A stretch of 64,000 nt of DNA. Source: Loxodes magnus (taxonomy: Eukaryota; Ciliophora; Karyorelictea; Loxodida; Loxodidae). Below are positions 45,746 through 58,193 of this stretch, one piece after another (within the stretch, counting starts at the first letter, position 1; every line of letters begins with the position of its first letter). The notes under the pieces were generated by a model that was not told where the DNA came from, made no database searches, and saw nothing but the letters and a program-made list of their open reading frames with translations. The stretch covers positions 124,001 through 188,000 of the forward strand of contig CAMPDV010000188.1 in the NCBI GenBank assembly GCA_946699065.1, given 5' to 3'. Made by a program: the position numbers and the translations under genes.

Positions 45746-46069
45746 TAGGTTGCTAAACAATTTTAAATAAATAAATTATAATATTAAGTATTATTTGAAC
45801 TAATTTTACCTAGATTATAGCGAAATATAATTAAAAACAACAATTTTCTTAAAATTACAAAATATAGAGAAGTAGAACACGGCACTATATTATAAGATAA
45901 ATTAGACTTGTAAATAAATTTATGTTATTTGTGAAATAATTAGAATACTTAAAAAATGTCATAAATCATTGAAAAAAAAAAACATAAATGGAATTTTATA
46001 TATAAAACTTATTAAAGGAAGAAATCATTGAATCAGATTTGAATTAAAAAATAACTATCATTCTTATTT
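45746..46069. other. AT-rich spacer
   Basis: Nothing recognised. Confidence 0.4.
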
Positions 46070-46399
46070 ATGAAAAAACTAGTGGTTGATTGAACTTATT
46101 TTATCAGAATAAAAATAAAGAATATATTTTAAAATAATTATTATATAATAAAAAGAAAAATAATCACTTAAAATACTAAAATAAGTCTTTTTTTATTGAA
46201 AAAGCACTTAAAAGAAATATATATTTTTACTCCTATAAAAAAGAGCTTTATTATAAAAATACAATTTTCTTAAGAAACTAGGTAGAATTAAAAATTTAAG
46301 CAAACTCTATAAAATGTATCTATCTAATCTATAATATAATAAATAAATAAATAAATAAATAAATTGTTTAATTTTTAGATGGTAGAAATTATTATATAA
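46070..46399. other. Segment C' (compact counterpart of 20880-22215)
   Basis: It contains the uninterrupted insertion site of gag4 (about 46230-46250) and continues directly into SINE 2, whereas the C locus carries gag4, LINE-2, another gag element and SINE 1b in between. Confidence 0.65.
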
Positions 46400-46786
46400 T
46401 ATAATAAAATGGAAGTCGGTTGCGGTCAGGAGAAATAGTAGTTAATCTGGTGTAGTTATATAGAGTAATCTCCGCTATATACCACCACGGAAAAGTGAGG
46501 ACAAGCTCGGAAGAGATAAGCCTAACTTGCCCAAGGGTTCTCTCTAGCAGTTTGAACGTTTGACTGACGATTCTATTAAAGTCTTAATAACTAATTATTA
46601 TATGGATCTTATTTAAGAAGACTGGAGCATTTGATTCAAGATTCAAGAATAATTTTTAATAAGTAAATTTTCCATTTAGAGAAGCTAACGTGTCTCATTG
46701 GATTACTAGAATTTTAAAAGATGTATGAGAACACTTTTTTTGATAATAAATATTAATATTGAAAGAGTTGCTACGTGCTCTATAAT
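46400..46786 (+). mobile_element. SINE family 2, copy b
   Basis: Matches 27735-28133 over its length. The 3' stem-loop has an internal deletion (GAAAGAGTTGCTACGTGCTC, 46761-46780), so the tail signal is broken. Confidence 0.65.
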
Positions 46787-48370
46787 AATCTTTATTTATT
46801 AATCATGACGAAAAATTATGAAATAAATTTTAAATATATTAACCGTAAATGATGAAAGTGATTTATTAACTTGGATGCTTTTTAAATTTTGATTTAAATT
46901 TTAAACTTTAGTAAAAACAGATAAAACTAATAATAATAATTAATTATAGTGATTTCCCCTTTAATAAGTGCATCACTGTATTAAAGTTTAATTTTTTTGT
47001 TAAATCTTGAATTCAAGTCTTCGTCTGATCGTATTTTTTAAAAACATATCTATTTTTACTGATTTATTCTTTTTTATTATTGGAAACTAACTTCAGTAAA
47101 GTTCCCTGCCTAGCTTTTATTAGTTTTTTCTTTATTGTTGTATTGCTATGTTTCTTAGACCTTCACTCTCTCTATAAATTTTCTTTGTGTAAAATATTCC
47201 ATTGGAGTAAGATATTACTGAATGATTGTCGTAAATTAAATTTTCTTATTATTATTTTGATTTAAAATATCTGCAATATTTTATGTTTTGACGAAATCTC
47301 CTACAATATCAGCATAACTTTTTCTTTAAAATAAATAATTTATTCTGGTTTATCTTTTGGTTCTACATCCATAGAATCTTTCATCGTCATTTTTTAAAGA
47401 AATATGCTTTCCGTAATTTCTATGAATTAATAAATTTTTTTTCTAAATGTGTTATTCATATATTTGCTGAATATTATTTTTCATTTTTTATCCTTAAGTG
47501 TAAAAAATCAGGTATGCATTTTTTCCTTTGCATTCTTGTATGTGTCTCAAAAATCTCAAAATTTTCGTCTTGTATATATTTAATTATTTAATTATTTAAT
47601 TTAGATTTTATTTTCGTAATTTAGTTGAGATTAAGCCTTTTTAGAAAGGACTTTTTGCAATAAACTGTCCATTTTTTTATTAATATTAAAACAATTTAAT
47701 TTGCAAACTTTTAATTTGCAAAAGAGAATAGATTTTAATTAGAATTTAAAAGAAATTTAAAGATTAAATATACTATTTTTCTAATAAATTTTCTTTAATT
47801 CTTCCTTTATCTTTTAAATCAATTTAAAAAATTACTTATTTTTCAATTATTGAATAAGATGAAAAGCTTTTAGCTCTCTCTTTAATAAAAGTATAAATAA
47901 AATGCAAAAAACTTTATGTATAAATAAAATTATTTTATTTATAATTATACTTTTAATATTTTTTTTATATAAAACCCCAAATTTTTTACTTCAAATTTTG
48001 ATTGAATTTTTAAATAAAAAATTATTTAATAACTTAAAAAAATAAGGCATTCTTTTCTTTGAAAGTAATAAAGCATGACATAGAATTCATATTAGTGCTT
48101 CATAACTAAAATTTTTTTAATTTTTACTCACTTTTCATTAGATTTTATTAATAAATTTTAGAAAATTGCTCATAAAGATAAAATTTAATTAATAGTTTAA
48201 AAGAATATTATACTCTTTCGCTTAAATTAATTCTTATGTTTTTTATCTATTCTGGTTTCGTTTTATTTTTAACTTTATAATCAGAAATCCCCCACTTAAA
48301 AGCTAAAAAAGATTAAATATGTGCTAAATAAAGTAAAATTATGAAATTTTAATATACATATATATATAAA
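46787..48370. other. Duplicated flank then AT-rich DNA
   Basis: 46787-47260 matches 28134-28600. 47260-48370 is AT-rich with no gene recognised on either strand. Confidence 0.45.
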
Positions 48371-49051
48371 ATGGCTTCTAAGAAATAACAGAACTTTGAA
48401 CAAAACATTTAAACAGGAAAATTCTCTAAAAAATAAAAAAACGAAATAATTACAATGAATGAAAGTGAGAAATATGATTGATATAATGAACATTAACCAC
48501 TTGGAAATCCAGAATTAAAAAAACTTCCGACACAAACTCAAATAGAAATATTATCTAAGTAATTAAAAGAGTTTATGTTTAAAAATAGATACCTCACTGA
48601 TAAAGTAGGAAAATTAGAAAAATTAATAACGTCTTTACTTGAGAAACAATATTAATCATCATAAGAAATAGAAAACAAACTGGAACAAAGAATTCTTTAA
48701 ATTTAATAATAAACTCAGGTAACGCCATTTTCAATTTAACAGAATCAATAAGATCCTATGGAAATAGAAAATGAAGCCTCAAATTAAAATAAACAGTAAA
48801 CGTTTATTTAAAATAAGTAGTAAATTTAAATTAAATAAGTGTTACAGGAATAATAGTTTAAAAGAAGAATAAAATGCTACGTGTGCAATAAATAACACCA
48901 ATGAAAATACTGATACTAACTAAGCGAAATTTAAAGAAAGAATAAATAAGATATTTTTAGAAAACTATTTAGGATATATCCAACATAAAGCGGAAACATT
49001 TAGAAAAAAATTCTTTAATTCAAATCTTAATCCTTGGAGAAATAATTATGA
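48371..49051 (+). CDS. Gag-like protein, second subfamily (gag2b)
   Basis: 226 residues from ATG 48371 to TGA 49049-49051. It is almost the same protein as gag2c: MASKKQQNFEQNIQTGKF, KYDWYNEHQPLGNPELKKL, KLEKLITSLLEKQ, a Gln-rich stretch and the knuckle CYVCNKQHQWKYW, in which the last Cys is replaced by Trp. Near 49000 an A-run differs by one base from gag2c and shifts the frame, so the two C-termini differ. The element continues to about 49225 with a GGTGCATTAATGAAGTGC stem-loop and a TTTAACTTTAACTTT tail. Confidence 0.65.
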
Positions 49052-49224
49052 ACGCTACATGCAAGACCAAAACTATTCCGAATATTAAAGGATGGTGCAT
49101 TAATGAAGTGCTACACCGCCTAACTAAGCCTAGTAGAAATTCAAGACAAACTAATAGAGACAAGCTGATAGAATAGGTCAGATGGCTGACTACTAAGGCT
49201 TTAACAAAGCTTTTTAAATTTAAC

Positions 49225-51490
49225 TTTAACTTTATATTATAAAATAATAAAATTAATGTTCATAATAGTTAATTATTTAAAAAATTAAATATTTGTATCT
49301 ATTATTGTATATTATTATGATTTTTCTAATTTTATTAAAATTTATTATTTTTAAATTAATTTAGCGTCAAATAGAATTTTTTCGTTTTAAATATATTTTT
49401 AATTTCGCTTTTGTTTAATATTAAAATTGTTTACTTGTTGCTAGTAGATTTTATATTAAAGTCTCAAATGTTTAAACTTTTATAATCTTAAATATAAAAT
49501 TAATTTTATTTTATTTTAGAATTAAAATATGAAATAATTTATAAGGATTTTTGACTAATATTTTGATTTAAAAATTTGTATAAACCTTCAAATTAGTAAA
49601 ATTATTTAATTTAGGGAAATATTTATTAAAAATGACTATTTAAAAGTAAAATAAATAATATAGGAATATTTTTATCCAAATAGAACAATCTCTTTTCTCT
49701 CAGCAGAAACCTTTGATATCATTTATTTTTTAATCCCACTTGATTAAGAAAATTTTGCTTTAATAGTTCAATTTTATTGAGAGATTTAAATTTTACTAGA
49801 GCTAGGACATTAATATAAAATTTAGAGTTGAAATACAAATTCAAGAAATTAAAATTTATTATATAAAGAACCTAGTTTAAATGATTTTAATAACTTAATT
49901 AGAATACATTTAAGTATTTAAATTTACTTTTTTATTTATTCTAAAAAAACTTAAAATCCATTAGAGAAAAATAATAATATTTATTCTTATGATTCAATTT
50001 ATTATAAATAAAATAATATAATTATTTTTCATAAAGGACTTAACTTAGTGCTATTAACTGACTAATTAATTATATCTTAAAATTAATTTTAATATTAAGT
50101 TAACTTAGAAATTATTTTATATAAATATTATTCTTTAAACATATTAAACAAAAATAAGACTAAAACGAGTAATATAATCCTAAAATTTAAAAATTGTCGT
50201 AAAGATATTATCTTTAAAGCTTTCTTTAAAACTAATATTTTTATTTGTCCATTTTATTGTAAATTTAGTTGGCTTTTAAGATTGTTCATTTTAGCTTCAT
50301 TTTACTCTTTTTGATTAAATAGATATTTCTTTTATTGGGTTATATTTTGATAATAATTAAATTTATTTATTAAACTAAGTATTCAATTTATCTAAAAGTA
50401 AAAATAAAACTCTTAATAATTAATTTATCCTTATTAGTATGATTTTTCTATATTAAACTTCCAAAAAATATTTTAAACACGCTCAACAAAACTTTCTTTT
50501 ATAAATTTTAACTAAACGCTATTTATTCTAAAAATAGAATATTCAACTTTAAATAATTTCCTTTAATTTCTCTCTTAATGCAAATAATTAATATTTTTAT
50601 TTATTCTACTGTAAAAATAAATAAAAAAATATAAACTAAATTTAATTGCTTAAACTAAATAAAAGTTTTAAAATTTATATAAAGGATAACTAAAAAGCAT
50701 GTATTTAAGATTAAAATATAAAAAGAGAAATAAATAATAGTAAAAATTATATTTAGATATTCATTTAAGTAAACTATAATACAAATAATAGATAGTAGTT
50801 TTTAGTGTGTTTCAAATAAAAGATTATCACTATTATTTATTACTAGTTAAAAATTGAACTAAACTATAACATTATTTTACTCTTATATCTTAACATTTTC
50901 TAAAAATTAAAAGCACATGATTGATATTATAATTAATATCTTCTATATATTAAGTTATTCATTCTATCTATTCTTTTCTAATAAAGAGTATTATTTAAAA
51001 GAAAAATTACTAAAATTATATATAACATTCCAAATAAATTATTAAATAAGTTAAACAAAATTAGGTACATAGAATTCTAATTTTGATAAAAATAAATAAA
51101 TGATATAATAATCACTAAATGATAAAATTAAATTAGAGAAATTTAATTTATTATTATTTTATAAAATTGTCTATAAAACTAAAATTATTTATATAAATAT
51201 AAATATAAATTAGACTTTTGTTTTATTATTTATATTTTTTAATTTAAGACAAGCAAAACAATCAAATAAAAAACTATCTTGAAAATTCTGAAACTTAAAG
51301 TATCCATGATATTTACTTTATTATAGATATAATAAAATATTTGCAAGTATTTCTTAGCTCTTTAGAATAATAAACTTTAGGAACTTTAAGCAAATTAAAT
51401 TAAAAAATTAAGAAAAGCAAAATTAAAATTTTATTTCTCTTAGAATAATTAGTTTCAAAATAAATTATTTTAATTTTAGTTTTAGTTTTA
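49225..51490. other. Very AT-rich stretch, nothing recognised
   Basis: About 2.3 kb of low-complexity A/T-rich DNA. I see no coherent protein, hairpin tail or repeat shared with the rest of the window. Confidence 0.4.
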
Positions 51491-51877
51491 ATGGATTGAG
51501 TTTAAGCTTAAAGTCAGCCTTTTTGACCGCGGAAAGATTTCGAAGTTCTTTAAATTTCTAAATCTTCCAAAAGATCTTTCAAATCGAAATCTTACAAAAC
51601 TTCTACTGAATCAAGAGAAAACTCCCAAAATTTACCTTCTTCTAAACTCAATAACGGATCAAATAGCTCAGAGGAGTTTAAAGAGGAAAACGAAGAGGAA
51701 AGTATAGAAACTTATAATTTCATTTATGATCAATTAGACAGTTTGAGTGAAGAAGAGAAACAAAGATACGAATAAATAAACGGATTAAGTTCTTTAATGA
51801 TGATAAACCAGTTAGAAGATAGATAAAATATTTTGAGGAGATACTTAGTCAAAATGGTAACTCTTTCTGATTTTTGA
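51491..51877 (+). CDS. Small acidic repeated-family protein, copy 3
   Basis: 128 residues from ATG 51491 to TGA 51875-51877. The N-terminus MDWVQAQSQPFWPRKDFE is unlike copies 1 and 2 but begins MDW as in copy 4. The second and twelfth Trp-type codons are TGA. The core KSYKTSTESRENSQNLPSS, FKEENEEESIETYNF, YDQLDSLSEEEKQRYEQIN and RRYLVKMV is nearly identical at DNA level to the other copies. The C-terminus TLSDF matches copies 1 and 2. Confidence 0.65.
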
Positions 51878-53653
51878 GTACGAAAGAGAAAAATTAAATT
51901 TAGATCATTTAATTAAAAATTATAAAAATAATTTTGCTTGTTTTTAATTTTATTCTTTCTTTAACAATTATTCCTGTGAGGCTTACGAACTATATTTCTA
52001 GTTTTAACTTAAAGCTGTTTTTATTTATTTTATAATATTGCTTAATAAATAGAAGAAAGTTACCATTAAAAAAATTCTCTTATCTTAAGATAATTAAAGC
52101 TGAAATATTATGTACCTTGAAATATTTTTAATTTATTTATAATGAAAAACATTTCTCTTAATTTAACTTAATTTATTAAATAAGGATTAACATAAATACA
52201 AATTAAAAATAGACAGGACTAATAAAGCTTTAGTTCTATTGCACTAAGCTTTTATAGATAATCTTTATATTTGATAAAAATAAACTACTTAGCAGATATT
52301 AACCTATTATAAAGAATAGTCAAAATAGAAAAACAACTGAAAAATGAAAAATATAATAATTATATATATTAAGATAGAAAAAATCAAGTACTAATCCAGT
52401 TTATGGATAATCTTTAATTACCATATTATGAATTCATTTATCATTTCTTCTCTCTTTATTAAGTTATAGAATCATTATCTTCCTGATTTTTTATATGATA
52501 TATAATTAAAGATATTTTAGTTGATTTATTAATAGTTATTTTGAGATAATTTGCTTGAAATCAATTAAAATATAAAGATGAAAATATCTATTTTAGAGGT
52601 TTTCATGTTTGATATATTTTTGGATTACTAAGGTTTCTAAATAATCTAAGCTATAAACTTTTAAATAAATAGCTGAGATTTAAAATTATGAAATTCTAGA
52701 GTTGCTTGATTTATCAAAGCTACTATTAGCCAGATTTATACAAATACTTTCGTTAATACTTACTATTATTATACAGAGAGCAACTCAAAAATAGAAATAA
52801 AAAATTTAAAATGCTTAATTATAGATCTAGCTTTTTGAGTTTTTGATAATTTAACAATATAAAACTTGAGCTTTTCACACTTATTATCTTAATATACTTA
52901 TTAACTATTTATATATGAACTTTAAGTTTAAATTTTAAAATAAAATCTTGGGATTCTTCTTCAGTATGATTAAAGCATACTAAATCATATAAATATTTAA
53001 TTTAAAGTTTCTTTGAAAATAGTTCATTTATTATTTAACTAATATTTCCTCTTGATACTTCAAATAGAATAAACAAAAATTAATTAAAAATTTAAAAGGA
53101 TGTAAAGTTTATTGAGATATCAATTTTAAAAATTAAAATATTAGATCTTATAAGAGAAACTCTTAGGGGAAGAGTATCTACTTTTCTCTATACTTCTATT
53201 TTATACCACATTCAATTTTAATTTAATGTTTCTAACTATTTTGTATCTTTATGACAACCAAAGCCCATATGCCTATTTAATAATTGCTTTATTTATTCAT
53301 ATTAAACTAGAAAATTATAATGCTTAAAGTTAAAAAATGAAAGCACTCCATAATTATTTAACTTTTACTCTATAAATTAGGAATAAAATAATAATATTTG
53401 CTTTAGATATATAAAATTATAAACATTTGCAGAAGGATTGCAGCGAATAAACTAAAAGAAAGATAAAAAGTTGGAAAATTGCATATCTAACAATAATTTG
53501 TTATGCAGAAAGCAATAGATTAAAATAATTTAAGTTTAAAAAGCTTCAAATATAAAATACTAAATTATATTAGATTAGTTAAAATAACAAAATAATTAAT
53601 TCTGAATAAATTTTATAAGTTATTTATAAATCACTTAATAGTTTACATTTTTA
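51878..53653. other. AT-rich, nothing recognised
   Basis: About 1.8 kb between two copies of the small acidic gene. No motif was seen. Confidence 0.4.
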
Positions 53654-54010
53654 ATGGATTGAATTATAACTTCCAATTTCGATCTACCTTAAATTTCTAA
53701 ATCTTCCAAAAGATCTTTCAAATCGAAATCTTACAAAACTTCTACTGAATCAAGAGAAAACTCCCAAAATTTACCTTCTTCTAAACTCAATAACGGATCA
53801 AATAGCTCAGAGGAGTTTAAAGAGGAAAACGAAGAGGAAAGTATAGAAACTTATAATTTCATTTATGATCAATTAGACAGTTTGAGTGAAGAAGAGAAAC
53901 AAAGATACGAATAAATAAACGGATTAAGTTCTTTAATGATGATAAACCAGTTAGAAGATAGATAAAATATTTTGAGGAGATACTTAGTCAAAATGGTAGA
54001 GGCTTCGAAT
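53654..54010 (+). CDS. Small acidic repeated-family protein, copy 4 (3' end uncertain)
   Basis: From ATG 53654 (MDWIITSNFDLPQISKSSKR) the conserved core runs to RRYLVKMV at 53998. It then continues EASNLQTKQK, an ending shared in part with copy 5. No in-frame TGA occurs for at least 100 codons, so the stop cannot be placed; the interval given covers the recognisable part. Confidence 0.6.
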
Positions 54011-55711
54011 TTATAAACTAAATAAAAATAAATTCTTTTGACCTTAAAAAAGTTAAAATATCACTCTCCTTTTTCGTATATTTTTCAATTATTTCAATCT
54101 TTCATTCTAATTTTTAGCTTAATTTTTAAAAATTTATATCTTTTTAAATATGCTTATTATAAAGTTTTTTAGAAAAATGTATAGATATAATTTCAAATAA
54201 AATCATTTATTTTATCAAATAAAAGAAATATTTTAATTATTTTTCTTACTAAATAAATTTATTTTTTTAATTTTATTTAAATAGAATTTCTTCTATTTTT
54301 AAACTAACTGTCTATTAAGCATTTAATAATAATTATATCTGAAAAGTAAATCTCAGAATTTATTTAATTTCTTTAATTATTTTAACATTTTGATCTCTAT
54401 GATCACTTGATTTTATATATCTCAGATTTATAAAAGGTAAACATGTATAGATGAGATATTTAACTTGATCCATTAGTCATTATTCAAAATTTTGAAAGGA
54501 AAATTATTGAAAAAAGTATCAATCCAAGTATTTCTCTAACTTTTTTTCTGAATTAATTAGTTATTTGAAGCATACCTTGAGAAAATTATAAGTATAAGCT
54601 AAATAAAATTAAAAATTGTAGTAGTTAAAGCCAATTTATTATATCATTCAATCTACATCAATTTCTCAGATAAACAATCACACATATTCAATGATTTTAA
54701 AGCTATTAATGCATTTGATTTTATTGTAATAGTTATAATTTAATTTTTACTTTATTTTTAAATAAAACATTTATTAATTATTAATTAAGAGCTTAGAAAT
54801 ATTGTTCTTCCAAACAAAATTAATTTTTAAGATATATCAACAATTAGATAGAAATATTAAGGAAATATAACAAATTCGCTCTTTGATAAAATTTACTTCT
54901 AAGAAATAACTTTATAAAGACAATAAATTTTGTAATAGATCAATAAAGAAACTTGTAGTAATAGGATTTTAAATTAGACAAGATATTTAATTCACTTGCA
55001 AAGAATAAATAATACAGACAAAATAAGAGAGGATTTAATTGAAATTATAAGTAAAGGGGAAAGATAGTTATTTTATTTTATTTAAAAAATATTTTGCTTG
55101 AATTATCTTAAATAACTTGCTTAGAAGAACAGAATAAGAAAATATTTAAGAATCAACAATTTATTTATTTAAATTTAAAAATTACCTTAGAAAATAATTT
55201 TAAATATTAAGATATTATTAAATTTTATCAAATGCCAATATAATTTCATATAAAGGTTTATTAAAAAGAAGAAAATTATTAAGAATTAATAGAACATAAA
55301 GTTAATTTATTTTATAACTTTTAATAAAAAATTATTTATTTATACATTATGAAAATCTTAGAATGTGAATATTCGTGAAAAAACTTGATCATTATCTATT
55401 TTTAAATAAGGATGATATTATAAATTTTTATTATTTAACTTAAATTATAAGAATAGATCAATTTATTCATTAATTTTTGTATTTTTTTCATAAAAGCATC
55501 TATTATTTTATAAAATTTAAATGAACAAAATTTCTGAAATAAAGCAGATATAAACTCACTATAATTTTACCTATTATTTAATTAATTTCTTAAATCATCA
55601 TAAATCTTAATATAATTTCTTTAAATTTTATAAAGAATGATTGTATGATTTAAATATAAATGAAATACCATTAAAAGAATTTATTTCTTATTTCAAAAGG
55701 GAGATTTCATA
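54011..55711. other. AT-rich, nothing recognised
   Basis: About 1.7 kb of low-complexity DNA between convergent copies 4 and 5 of the small acidic gene. Confidence 0.4.
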
Positions 55712-56113
55712 TCAAATATCAGAAGCCTCTACCATTTTGACTAAGTATCTCCTCAAAATATTTTATCTATCTTCTAACTGGTTTATCATCATTAAAGAAC
55801 TTAATCCGTTTATTTATTCGTATCTTTGTTTCTCTTCTTCACTCAAACTGTCTAATTGATCATAAATGAAATTATAAGTTTCTATACTTTCCTCTTCTTT
55901 TTCCTCTTTAAACTCCTCTGAGCTATTTGATCCGTTATTAAGTTTAGAAGAAGGTAAATTTTGGGAGTTTTCTCTTGATTCAGTAGAAGTTTTCTAAGAT
56001 CCATGATTTGATTTGAAAGATCTTTTGGAAGATCTCTTTGATTGTATTTCTTAAGTGATTTTTATTTGATAAAATCACTACAATTAGTCCTCATTGCTTC
56101 TTTTAAATTCCAT
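55712..56113 (-). CDS. Small acidic repeated-family protein, copy 5
   Basis: 133 residues from ATG 56113 (MEFKRSNEDQLQWFYQIK) to TGA 55712-55714. Its N-terminal junction combines pieces seen separately elsewhere: KRSFKS as in copies 3 and 4, then SNHGSQK as in copies 1 and 2. The core and YDQLDSLSEEEKQRYEQIN are conserved. The end EASDIW resembles copy 4, not copies 1-3. A plus-strand frame over this locus is its shadow. Confidence 0.65.
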
Positions 56114-58193
56114 TTATAAAAAGTTAAATTTAAGTCAATTTGAAAAAGTATTTCTTATTTATAATTATCAAATTAAAAAATCTATATCAATGCCCTATTT
56201 ATTTTATTACAAGTCCATTCCTTTTTGTCATTATTTTAGAATAAGAGCAACAATTTAAAATATTATTTAAATTTACTAGAATAAAAGAAATTCTGGTTTG
56301 ATAGAATATAATCCAAAAAATAGGAATATCTAAAAGATTGTCTTTGTAATAATCTAAATCGATGTTCAAATTATAAATTTAGTAAGTAATCAAATTCTAA
56401 AATATATAACTTTGATCTTTTGCCAAAACTTCGTATTTTACGTCCTTACTTGCTTAGAGATAATAGCTTATTAAATTTTATTAAATTAAGTTTTTGAGTT
56501 TATAATATAAATGGCTATTACTAAATTATATCCCACTAATTTTATAATTGAATCCTTGATTTAAAGCTTTAATTTTTTAAAATCTTTGTGCATCAGTAAA
56601 ATAGATAGATCGAAGCAAAGAAATCTGAATTTTCATTAAATGATTGCCAATGTATGTATTTAGTTTATTTTACGCTTCTTAAATAAATAATATGAAACAA
56701 ATATTGATTTACTGTTTAATTAAATTAATAGACTTCCTTTTTTCTCTTTATGTGGAGTACAAATATTCAAAAATTTCTCATTTTTAATTTTAAATTCTGA
56801 TTACTCTATACATTCCAAAAAGCCCCTCTATAAATCTTTTTAATTTAGTCTATAAGATATTTAACTAGAAAAATAATCCAATGCAAATTAAGCATGCAAG
56901 GATAAATATTTAGATAGTTATATTAAATTAAAATACAATTATCCTTATATTACTCTTAAAAATATATTAAGCTACCTTTAGAAGCAATAGCTTTCTTTAG
57001 ATTATTAAATATAAAACTAAAAAATTAATAGCCTAATAGAGCATCTAGCTATCAAGCAGTTTATTTTCGTATTAAATATTCCTTATTTTCTAAGTTTAAA
57101 CATTAGAATTTGTTTAAAAGGACCTAAGAAACTAAAAAATATAGCCGCAAAAAAAATAAATTGTAGAATAGCTTACTAAATTTTTAGAATTTTATAATTT
57201 AAATTAGGCATAAAATCTTCTTATTGCACATTGCAATAGAGTTAAATAATAAGTCTAAGTAGATCTATTTTATATAAGCATAAGCACTATAAATTATGTT
57301 AATTATTTACTTTATTTAGAAGTCTATTCCAGGCAAGTTTAATGATAATTTTCTTAATTTAATATAATTATAATTTTATTTAGCTTAGCTAACTTTATAT
57401 TTTAGATATAATTATAAGCATATCTGTTTAATAAGCTTCTCTTTAAATATCAAATAGCATTAATATATGATATATAAATTCTTTTAACTACTTTGATTTA
57501 AGAATGAAAATCTCAGAAGAAGTTTATTTTAGTTAAAGTTGTAATCAATAAAAGCTAGAGATAGTACTAGCTAATTTAGTAATATTTTACAGTTTGCTAA
57601 TAAAATTGTAGATATATATTAGTAGCTAATGTCCTTTAAGTATTATACTCATATACAAATCTAAAATTCTCCAAACTTTTTTTTTTCCCTAACATGTTCA
57701 CATATTTTCCTTAAATGCTAGCACTAGATTTTATAAAATGCTGGTAATCTGATATAAAAATTCTAATTGATTTAAGAGAATATAGTTATTTATCATTGAT
57801 AGTTGGTAATGCAAAAGCTGATAAATATTCTAAAATCTTAATTTATTTTCCTTTGTAAATAAATAAGCATTTCTTAATTTAAATAATTTATTAATACTTA
57901 TTAAATCACTAAATTTAAATATTAATAACTATCTAAAATTAATTAGCAGCAAAAGTAAAATATTAGAGAAGCTTTAATGATAATATAGTAACTGTAATAA
58001 TAATAGTTAAACTTAAATATAATTAATATAGTGATTTATCTAAAGATTTATCTTTTAAACTTTCAATTACTAAAGAGTGATGCTATTAGTTAAACTTAGC
58101 TAAAATTTATAAGATTTATAGCTTATTTTATAGAGAATATATTTAATTGCCTTGCTATTATTTCAAAGTAATTATACAACTTAATTATTTAAA
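56114..58193. other. AT-rich upstream region of the third giant gene
   Basis: About 2.1 kb with no recognised gene. The last few hundred bases presumably contain the promoter of 58194-64000, but no element is identifiable. Confidence 0.4.

Noticed and set aside
47080-47265. Short plus-strand ORF (and 28352-28552)
   Set aside because: Both lie in the duplicated C/C' flank, differ in sequence without codon bias and show no motif.
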